64,000 nt of DNA from Aplysia californica. Taxonomy: Eukaryota > Mollusca > Gastropoda > Aplysiida > Aplysiidae. Location of the stretch: assembly GCF_000002075.1 (NCBI RefSeq), contig NW_004797886.1, positions 195,732-259,731 on the forward strand. The letters run 5' to 3'. Shown piece after piece: positions 56,258 through 64,000 of this stretch (position 1 is its first letter; the number at the start of each line of letters is the position of its first letter). The notes under the pieces are model-generated. The model made no database searches, was not told the DNA's origin, and saw only the letters and a list, made by a program, of their open reading frames with translations. Both the position numbers and the translations under genes were made by a program.

Positions 56258-57342
56258 TGTATTTTATTATCTTGAAATGCTTTCCACTTTAAATCTTCTC
56301 TTGAGACAGTTTCAGCACCTTTGGTATTCCATTGGGCAAGAACCTCAGAGTGGTTCTACTTCAGTGGTTCTTGCAGAGTATTGGCCCTTAGGAATTCCAT
56401 TTGAACACTTGGACTGAGGCAGTCAAATTACATTCCACAATGGCTTTGGACTCCCTGTATTTCAAAATTGTTCAATTTTTCCGAATTTCTTACTGAATCG
56501 GCCGCTTACCTTTTGCAAAATGTGCTATAATAAATTTGTTGGTAATATTATAATTTAAATGAAACATTTCTCTTGTTTTGAGAAAATTTGAGAGAAATTA
56601 TTTCCTACTGCCTTTGCTCATTATATTATGTTGCCTTGTTGGTGCTTAGAAATCTTTAGCTGCATAGAAATACCTGCTTTATGCCCTCCTACATATTTCT
56701 ATGAATAATGTTTTTACTGGTTTGCTTTTCTTATTCGCCATTTGAGCAGCATATTTTGGAATAAATGCCAATACTTATTCATAATCATTGACACAGATGA
56801 TCTTCATGTCACTGGGTAGCAATTCAGTTATGGTAACTCTGGGTTTTTGGTGAAAATCACTTTTTTTTTCCTACATATTACAGTGGGAAGGTCCAGGCGC
56901 TTGCCTTGCAAAAACTTCAGTCGTACGATTGTTTAATGAAAACGCACTTTAAATTGAAATTCACAGATTTTGCTAATGGATATTATAGTGGAAAATATCA
57001 GGGGGTTTTTTGGTCCTCTTGTTAAATAAAGAAAAGACAGAGTCATGATAGTTGGGCTGTTAATTCATGATGTGTCTGCCATCACCATTAATAGTGAATG
57101 TAGAAACAAGTTTGTTCTGGTTGCAGTATTCTCAGCGATAAACCACGTCCTTTTCAAGAAGGTTTGGAACACAGCTTGTGTGTGTACAGTTTAATTAATG
57201 CCATGAGAAAAAATAAATGCTTGTCTTATTATAACTGAAAAACCCTGTTTTTTTGTGTTAAAAACGATATCCACGCCCACCCCCAAATTACCAATAGAGA
57301 AATGTTAACTTTAGCAGGGGGTACGTTTCCTCTCGTGGTGTC
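56258..57342. other. Intergenic DNA, nothing recognised
   Basis: AT-rich, no supported feature. Confidence 0.45.
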
Positions 57343-57590
57343 TGCCGTAAGCTGACAAAACGCCTTTTTTAAATTGAATTTTGGTGCCAAAATTTTTTAC
57401 TTGCTAAATCAAAGCCTGATCAGATACCCTACTTGTGTGAAAAAAAATCAAATTGAAACTGTGACTAGTGTTTTTAATAAATTAGAATTCAAATTTCGGA
57501 ATGACTATTAAATGATTACGCTGACCAAAGAACCTCTATTACTTGAAACTGCTCTGATGAGAAAAAAAGGCGTTTTGTCTGCTTACGGCA
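57343..57590. mobile_element. MITE family C
   Basis: Ends TGCCGTAAGCTGACAAAACG and CGTTTTGTCTGCTTACGGCA are a 20-bp inverted repeat with one mismatch. The core AGTTACCC equivalent and GTGACTAGT match 48114-48353 in opposite orientation. 248 bp. Confidence 0.88.
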
Positions 57591-57654
57591 CTGCTACTGT
57601 AACACATGGGCTGCTCCGTGGGAGACTCCGTCGTACGCATAGATGTACACTATA

Positions 57655-57805
57655 GGTTTAAAAGGGGGTAACTCTATGGAAGACGTCACTTTTCAAAATA
57701 GGATAAGACGGAGTCAGGAGCCCAGAGGAAGGGGCTGTCCGGATTCGAACCCGAGACCTAGTGAAAGAGAGGCAAACCATAACCCCTCGACCGCGATAGC
57801 CCTCA
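57655..57805 (-). mobile_element. tRNA-derived SINE, second copy
   Basis: Minus strand: AGGGCTATCGCGGTCGAGGG (A-box region), CGGGTTCGAATCCGG (perfect B-box), then CCTTCCTCTGGGCTCCTGAC shared with the SINE at 28680. The acceptor-like GGGCT and AGCCCC can pair, so the tRNA ancestry is clear. The body continues past the tRNA part, which argues against a functional tRNA. Confidence 0.8.
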
Positions 57806-58056
57806 TGATTAGGTAGATGGAGACTAAGTGATATGGTTAAGTTTGTGGGTACGTGCATATAGTTCTGTATGTCGATAGACAGCAATGAGACCAGAAGTAA
57901 AAAGGGAAGTGTCTGCGTTTGATAATCATGGTACATGAGAGATGGTTATTGGCTTACAGGTCATCGGGAAAGAAATTGGAGAGAAAAGATCTTGCGATCT
58001 TCTAACAGTGGACCCTCGAACACAAGCACATAATTCAAAAATGAATACTAAAAGCC

Positions 58057-58211
<155 letters not shown>

Positions 58212-58248
58212 GTGCGAGTGAATGCGAAGGCAAACTCCGAGAGCATAT

Positions 58249-58692
58249 AATTTGTGAGGCAGCGTGGTGCAATCAGGCTCTCATCAATTTTTGGGCAGGT
58301 AGAGTTATTGGTATTATCTTAAATCTTGCTCAATTGACTTTATTTCGATGAAAAAAATATCCATTGATCTTGAATACAAGTCGAGATATTTGCGAAAGAA
58401 GGAAGTGGGGGTCACCTGTTTTCAGAGGTAAAATTAGTGAGAAAATGGCTGCCAAAGATTAGTTATTTCCTTAGCTTAAGAGTCGGTGGTAACTGAAAAT
58501 TTACATTTTTATGCCATTAATCTACGTTTTTCAGAAAAATCCACACTGAAATGGGTTCTTTCTTGGGCATGAAAGGTGTTGAGCCAAAAAACAAAAATTA
58601 ATAAAGATTCACAAACCTGCGGAAAAATGCAAGTTTCTTCATTTTGATTGTTTTGACGAGAGCCTGATTCTACCATACTGCCTCAAATGTGT
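58249..58692. mobile_element. MITE family B
   Basis: Left TTGTGAGGCAGCGTGGTGCA..ATCAGGC and right GCCTGATTCTACCATACTGC..CTCAAATG are inverted. Interior GAGAAAATGGCTGCCAAAG and AAAGGTGTTGAGCC match the copy at 44939-45366. Confidence 0.8.
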
Positions 58693-59599
58693 TATTTTTC
58701 AGTCTCTAATAGATTTGCTACTTTAGATACACCCCCACTTTCCTCCTACTGTCTCAAGTAACAAGTTCCTGTTTTTTTCTGAATCCTCTTGAAACACGAG
58801 ACAACCCACAGCACATAAATACCATTTCCTTGAATCCAATGCAACACTGATAAGTAATTGCAATAAATTGCTCTAAATTAGCCCCATGACCCTTTATCTT
58901 CAGCTTCTGAGGTTCTAAATTGAAAGGTCCCTGTACTTTGCTGTTCTACCAGATTAATCCGTCTCGAGTTACCCGAAACAGCACCAGTGATGTACATCTA
59001 CTTTTTATTCATTACCTTTTTACCACGCGCAAGAACGGTGGAATTCTTTCCTTTCGCGTGTAAAAATCGAGACTCCACGTGCGTCTAATATTTGGGGGGA
59101 AAAAAGTATGTGAGATTTGCCAAGTTGGACGAGAAGCCATAGATGAAACTATTCACGCGTCACCGGAAGGACCCATTTAAAGGGCAGTCGCTCGATTATC
59201 TTTGGACCAATTTCAACAAAACGTTGGAGAAATAAATTCAACAAGGGGACATTAGTTCATTACACTAAACTTGCCAATATGATAAACATCAGCCAACATG
59301 TTCGAAAAATATCTTCTTTTTTTTAAATTTGACAAAACTGAGTGGAACGCAAAACTTTGCAACTTATTAAAATCAACCATGATTGTCGTTCTATTTCAAA
59401 TAGGCACTGTTTGTGCATTGAAGAAAAAATTTATACAAAATTGATATTGCCCAATAAACTCAGGGAGGTGACGACTATCTAAATCTCCAGGTGTTAACCA
59501 TTTCTCTCCAAACACGTTCCCATACAGCTAGAAACTTTGAATACGCCCATAGCATGTTTCTGAGCCGATTGTTTGTACGTCCTCTTCAATAATATTGAG
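58693..59599. other. Intergenic DNA, nothing recognised
   Basis: No supported gene or repeat family. Confidence 0.45.
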
Positions 59600-60060
59600 C
59601 TTCAACTGTTCTAATGTGTGTGTGTGTGTGGAGGGGGGGGGGGGGAGCTGTCCATAGACTCTGTAAGTCAAAAAACAACCCAAAGGTAATATTTGAAGGG
59701 GCTCGAGTTTGGGGAAATGTGTTGACCATTCGTTTGTAAAATTGTTGGCTCATAAGACGTTCCCCAAACCTTTCTTGCAACCATACAAGTGCCATGCACG
59801 CTTGTTGGTGTGTGGGGTGTGGCCCCGTCCCACTGGGACCAGGCCCTATAGCATAACACCTTCTCCTCCCCAAACTTCTCAAAAAAATTTATTTGCACAG
59901 TGAAATACCTGCCCGATGTGACTGTCGTGGGGTTTTTTTTACCGTCCTTGTCCTGAAACCAGAACGGGCCGATCACGCCCCTGTAGCTGACCTCTTTACA
60001 ATTTTTGCGTTTTACCCAATTTTGGTTGAATTTTTTTTTTAAGTTTATATTTCTCAAACA
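59600..60060 (-). mobile_element. Mariner-like transposase fragment
   Basis: Minus-strand frame: GVIGPFWFQDKDGK, TTVTSGRYFTVQINFF, then WSQWDGATPHTP, the block that carries the second catalytic Asp in mariner/Tc1-like DDE transposases (WFQQDGATPHT in relatives). It continues in a second frame as LQERFGERLMSQQ, matching the F.GR.IS block, with a frameshift near 59820. Only the C-terminal third survives. A GT array with G-run (59617-59645) lies at its 3' side. Confidence 0.75.
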
Positions 60061-60552
60061 CGATGATTGATTTTCATCGATTTTTTACAAACTTGACGTC
60101 CCCCTGGTTGAATTACATTTGCTCTAAGTTTGGTTAAAATCAGTCCTGTGATGACCGAGTTACTGCGCTTTGTTGTTCGTGAATCTTTTTTTTTAGGCAC
60201 CCAGTACTTGGGCAACGATGTAGAGTGCATCGTGCCTCACACCAAGTTTAGAGGTTGTAAGAAGAACCATAACTTTTTTAGTTGTGACTATCTTCACTGT
60301 TCTTTCCTTAACTTACAGCCCTTATACAATGATATCACTTTAGAAAGATGCAGGGGCGAGAGAAACTGAGTATAGGTACTGTACGTGGTGTAGGCAAAAG
60401 GAAAGCATGATATGAGAGTCAAGGGGAAAAAATAAAACCTGAAATGACAACTTGTGAAATACTGTTGATTGAGTATATAATGGGTGTTAGCGTTTACCTC
60501 TGTTTGATTATTATGTTGCCTGTTTGGTATTGGGTTTTTTTTAACTTAGTAT
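60061..60552. other. Intergenic DNA, possibly more mariner-flanking repeat
   Basis: No further transposase motif or terminal repeat recognised. Confidence 0.4.
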
Positions 60553-60562
60553 TCGGCGAGCC

Positions 60563-61273
60563 ATGTCTAACATCCATACAACATGATTGACTATTCAATT
60601 CAAATGTGAAGTCAGTCCTGCTGTATGGATGTGAGATATGGAACGCATCTCAGACTTGCACATAAAGGATCCAGCTTTTCTTGAAGAGGTGTCTAAGTAA
60701 GTTACTGAGGATAGGATTTACAGACAGGGTCACCAACGAGGAAGTTTTTAAAAGTTTTAATAGAGGTTTTACGGCGCTCGCAACTGTACAAGGTCATATG
60801 AGCGCCAGAAGATTAGAGGTGTTACAAGAAAGTAACAAACGTAAAAAAGAAGAAGGGGAGATAAGGACGATAGATGTTTGATATGAAATAAGAAGCAAAC
60901 CACACCAGAGCACCCGCCAACCACCCACTTTTTTAGGGCGGATACAACAAGGAAGTGTTAAGGAAAACAAGACAGATCCGAACTAGAGATGAGGTAGGAA
61001 GAAGTCGGTGGCGATATATTGGACAGATTCTCATGAAGTCAGGCATCTGCATAACAAAGAAAGTATTGGATTGGAATCCCCAGGGTCGAAGATCAAGGGG
61101 AAGACCTCGTGGAACCTGGAGAATAGTCACAAAAATCGATGTACAGAAAAGTGGGAAGACATGGAAAAACACCAAGAGGCTAGCCCAGGATAGAGAAAGG
61201 TGGAAAGAAAGTGTTTGTTCGTGGTCTATATACCCTGATGCAGGGTGACAAAGGCATGGATGATGATGATGAC
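60563..61273 (+). mobile_element. RTE-like LINE 3' end with target duplication, interrupted by a SINE
   Basis: Before the SINE: VKSVLLYGCEIWNASQTCT, a typical thumb/C-terminal motif. After it: EVGRSRWRYIGQIL, ITKKVLDWNPQGRRSRGRPR, GTWRIVTKIDVQKSGKTWK and RLAQDRERWKESVCS, the standard C-terminus of RTE-like non-LTR proteins. The 3' end is a GATGAT repeat. TCGGCGAGCC at 60553-60562 and 61274-61283 is a perfect 10-bp target duplication. A stop in the first part and lack of the upstream reverse transcriptase make it a dead 5'-truncated copy. Confidence 0.88.
60757..60933 (-). mobile_element. Hairpin-tail SINE, short type, inside the LINE
   Basis: Perfect tail stem GGCGCTC (60773-60779) with GAGCGCC (60800-60806) and a 20-nt loop. 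All landmarks follow in antisense order to CACCCGCCAACCACCCAC. The interruption of the LINE frame shows it inserted after the LINE. Confidence 0.9.
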
Positions 61274-61283
61274 TCGGCGAGCC

Positions 61284-61906
61284 TGTTTAGCTGGCATCCG
61301 GCATCGCTCAGTTGTCTACAGATAATCCCGAACCCCGCCAAATCCATCCTACCTGTATTACTATAATCAAACTAGATGTTTATTGCATTTGATCATTCTT
61401 GCAAGTTCTACTCAGTTTAGTGCTACCTCCTTTGAGGTGGACTGCTTCTTGTTGTTGACGTTGTCTTTGCTGTTCTACTGATATTCTTAGCTGTTCTGGG
61501 GGCAGCGTAAAATTGGCGCATCAAAAAAAAAAACCGCTACAAAGACACTTTGGAAATGTCTCTGAAGGACATGGGAGAGCCTTGCTCTTGATTGACCCAG
61601 TTGGAGAGCAGAAATTCAAAATGGGCAACAAATCATATGAAGCTGCATGAATGAGAATTTGCTGATATCAAGAGAGAAGCCTGGAAGCAGCCCACATCTA
61701 TAAGTGGATGTAAAGCTTTTAAATTCTCAAAATATGGGAAACTCGTTTCAGTCAAAATCAGTCTCATTTGCCATATCGTGATCATAGCTCAAATCACAAG
61801 TCAAGCCTTATTTCTTTTATTCAGCATAAAAGATATTTTCCTCTGCAGATGTATCGGTTGTTGTCAGACGAATTGTAATTATTAGGCTATTGGAATTAGT
61901 GTCATC
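61284..61906. other. Intergenic DNA, nothing recognised
   Basis: No supported feature. Confidence 0.45.
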
Positions 61907-61909
61907 ATC

Positions 61910-61983
<74 letters not shown>

Positions 61984-62155
61984 GTTGTTATTATTATTAT
62001 TATCATTATTATTATTATTATTATTAATATTATTATTATTATTATTACTATTATTATTATTACTATTATTGTTATTATTGTTATTATTATCATTATTATT
62101 ATTATTGTTATTATTGTTATTATTTATATTATTGTTATTATTATTACTATTAGTT
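61907..62155 (+). repeat. (ATT)n microsatellite, interrupted
   Basis: About 250 bp of ATT with ATC, ACT and GTT variants in the second half. Gives spurious poly-Ile and poly-Leu frames. Confidence 0.97.
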
Positions 62156-62302
62156 GTTGTTTTTTGGGGGTGGGGGTATTTTTGTTATTTGTTATTGTTA
62201 TATTGTTATTGTTATTATAGTGCTTGTTTTCATTCACTAAAGTTTATAGTCTTCTTTCCAAGAGTCCCTTAATAAATTCTCCTTTACAATAAAGTTGTTA
62301 AT

Positions 62303-62412
62303 ATATGCAAGCTACTGGTTCTATTATTTTCTTCTGTTATTATTGATAGTTGTTGTGTTTGATAAGTTGTTGAACATATGGCAAGCTACTGGTTCTATTA
62401 CTTCTGTTATTA

Positions 62413-62420
<8 letters not shown>
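62303..62420 (+). repeat. 74-bp direct repeat, two copies
   Basis: GCAAGCTACTGGTTCTATTA at 62307 and 62381, each followed by a CTTCTGTTATTAT block. The second copy runs into the TA array. Confidence 0.85.

Positions 62421-62499
<79 letters not shown>
62414..62499 (+). repeat. (TA)n microsatellite
   Basis: About 85 bp of perfect TA, ending next to the left target duplication of the following SINE. Confidence 0.98.
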
Positions 62500-62501
<2 letters not shown>

Positions 62502-62510
62502 TCATGGGAT

Positions 62511-62693
62511 GTGGGTGGTTGGCGGGTGCTCTGGTGTGGTACGCTTCTTCTTTTCTGTGAAACATCTATCGTCCTTATCTCCCCTTCTTCTTTTTATGTT
62601 GGCTATTCTCTTGTAACTCCTCAAATCTTCTGGCGCTCATATGACCTTATGCAGTTGGAACGCCGTAAAACCTCTACTAAAACTAACGAAAAC
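62511..62693 (+). mobile_element. Hairpin-tail SINE, short type, full length with target duplication
   Basis: A perfect 11-bp target duplication TCTCATGGGAT (62500-62510 and 62694-62704) defines both ends exactly: 5' GTGGGTGGTTGGCGGGTGCT and 3' CTCTACTAAAACTAACGAAA AC. Tail stem GGCGCTC with GAACGCC. Confidence 0.92.
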
Positions 62694-62873
62694 TCTCATG
62701 GGATTCGGACATAGGCCTACTTATTTTTTTTAAAAACAATTTTGTTTGTTTGTTCAGTATCTCCTTTTTTCTGGAAAGGATGGGTGGGATATACAGCCGT
62801 GGTAGACCCGGGCACAAGACCGAGTCACCTCGCCACCTTATTGCTCTACGCACCGTCAATGATTGAGACCACC

Positions 62874-62926
62874 TGACCTTAGCAGTTGCGAGCGCCATAA
62901 AACCCTGTACTAATACTACTAATAAA
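62874..62926 (+). mobile_element. 53-bp tail-only retroposon insertion
   Basis: A perfect 10-bp duplication TGAGACCACC (62864-62873 and 62927-62936) flanks an insert that holds only the second half of the tail (TGACCTTAGCAGTTGCGAGC, GCCATAAAACC) and a short TACTAA-rich end. Confidence 0.88.
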
Positions 62927-62946
62927 TGAGACCACCACCAGGGGCG

Positions 62947-63290
62947 ATGCCACTGACTGAAGTGTCTTTAGGCCATTCCCAAAGGGGGTACATAATTTCT
63001 CGTTCTAATGCACAGTAGAAATGTAAATGGAATGATCATAACTGTGCCTGAACTACAACAGAAAACTGCTGCTTTTTTTCCTAATCCTTACTATCGTCAT
63101 TTTCCTCTACTTCTTTTGTGACCCGCTATTTCCGAGGTGCCTTGATAGTCGAAACAGATTTTGTGCTGTTGAAGCTAGAGAGGTGAACAGAGTAAGTCTG
63201 GCTCCTTGTAAAGACTTCTCTGTTGACATCCACCCCTTGGCGCTCATATGACCTTATGCAGTTGCGCGAGCCGTGAAACCTCTGCAAAAA
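62947..63290 (+). mobile_element. Hairpin-tail SINE, long type, near complete
   Basis: Sense-oriented counterpart of 6385-6755: 5' CCACTGACTGAAGTGTCTTT, GGCCATTCCCAAAGGGGG, CATTTTCCTCTACTTCTTTT, then the long-type insert (GAAGCTAGAGAGGTGAACAG) and tail GGCGCTCATATGACCTTATG..CAGTTGC with an altered 3' stem, ending in A-runs. It lacks about 18 bp around the central hairpin that the other copy has. Confidence 0.85.
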
Positions 63291-63444
63291 AATTCAAAAA
63301 AGCTGATTGAGACGTAAAATATTAACAGTAATCTCCTGTTGTCAAATACAACATCCGAATTAAGTTAACGTCCATATCCGACAGGACTGTCGAGCAAAAT
63401 GGGTGCAGAGTCTTAAAATCTCATCAAAACAAGTCAAGTTCAGA

Positions 63445-63535
63445 ACGCTCTGTTGTTAGGAATTGGAACCCTGGCCATCCGTTCAATAGTCCAGCATGAT
63501 ACCAATTGGGCTGACGGCGTGCCGTGCCCGCCCCT
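63445..63535 (-). mobile_element. Possible tRNA-derived SINE head
   Basis: Minus strand GTCAGCCCAATTGGTATCAT (A-box region) and GGTTCCAATTCC (B-box) at tRNA spacing. No full clover-leaf. Confidence 0.45.
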
Positions 63536-64000
63536 TTTGTCGCCGATGATGTAACCAATGTTTCTTCTGGTCAATACTTCGGCGGTACAAACATTTTTGT
63601 TGCAAACGTCACATAATGCGCACGTGTGAGTATGATTAATGGCCGGTTGAGAAAGAGGCCAGGGAACTTGGAACAAAGAAAAAGTACTCTTATAATGCGT
63701 CAAGAGGAAAAAGATTCGGTTTTTATTCTGTTTTTAGTTGAAATTATACCAAAAAAAAGAGACTCCTCAAAGAGCCGCTGAAATAACCCTCATTTGAGTG
63801 ATGGATCACTGCCTTATACAAAAGAGTAAAACGTAGTTTCAAAGAAGTGACAGGTAGCAGCGTGCCCTGGCATCTGTAGCCGTCATACGACACCCCAGTG
63901 TTTGTTGTCACCGCCATGATGGCCAGTGTCCATGGCAACGTGGGCTGCAATTCCGGCGCCATTATTTTCATATCAAATATGACGCAGGAAGATCAAGTGA
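63536..64000. other. Right-edge sequence with an unassigned minus-strand ORF
   Basis: On the minus strand an ATG at 63962 in a CpG-rich ATGGCGCCGG context opens MAPELQPTLPWTLAIMAVTT, running to about 63744. The first 35 codons could be a signal-peptide-like start, but no family is recognisable and no donor is obvious. It may be a first exon of a gene facing left or simply chance. Confidence 0.2.

Overview
This is a eukaryotic, AT-rich, intron- and repeat-dense stretch. The one clear gene, the tRNA-derived SINEs, CR1- and RTE-like LINE debris, abundant MITEs and long dinucleotide arrays fit an invertebrate. I favour a lophotrochozoan, probably a gastropod mollusc, but that is inference. No bacterial, plasmid or CRISPR features are present.

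Layout. 1-1.1 kb: one small first-coding-exon candidate on the minus strand. 1.2-9.4 kb: repeat-rich intergenic DNA with many copies of one short retroposon, an imperfect 290-bp inverted duplication (3714-4995) and GA/GT arrays. 9.4-11.4 kb: a 5'-truncated CR1-like LINE on the minus strand, inserted into an older SINE copy. 15.36-15.62 kb: a long CTT array. 16.4-18.0 kb: a decayed minus-strand transposon-like ORF. 19.34-21.61 kb: a hAT-type non-autonomous transposon. 25.1-28.1 kb: a perfect-armed foldback, a promoter-like motif cluster and a 94-bp tandem trimer. 28.4-29.1 kb: LINE and tRNA-SINE debris.

29.6-52.6 kb (+): 21 coding exons of CMTR1, the cap-1 mRNA 2'-O-methyltransferase. They are collinear and in phase across 23 kb, encode 821 visible residues and end at a natural stop with a poly(A) signal about 480 bp downstream. 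The first exon(s) carrying the start codon are not identified. Order: acidic/basic N-terminus, G-patch, Rossmann methyltransferase with K-D-K-E residues, guanylyltransferase-like domain, WW-like C-terminus. A 593-N assembly gap lies in one intron and removes no expected coding sequence. 53-64 kb: no recognisable complete gene, only SINEs, MITEs, a mariner-like transposase relic, an RTE-like LINE 3' end and microsatellites.

The most interesting signal is a retroposon system with at least 18 copies or fragments. Two families, about 190 and 345 bp, share a central hairpin and a 3' tail hairpin. Both stems show compensatory substitutions between copies. Several copies have clear target-site duplications, including 33- and 53-bp insertions that contain only the tail. 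One copy landed 3 bp upstream of a CMTR1 acceptor AG, duplicated its polypyrimidine tract, and may now supply the branch point.
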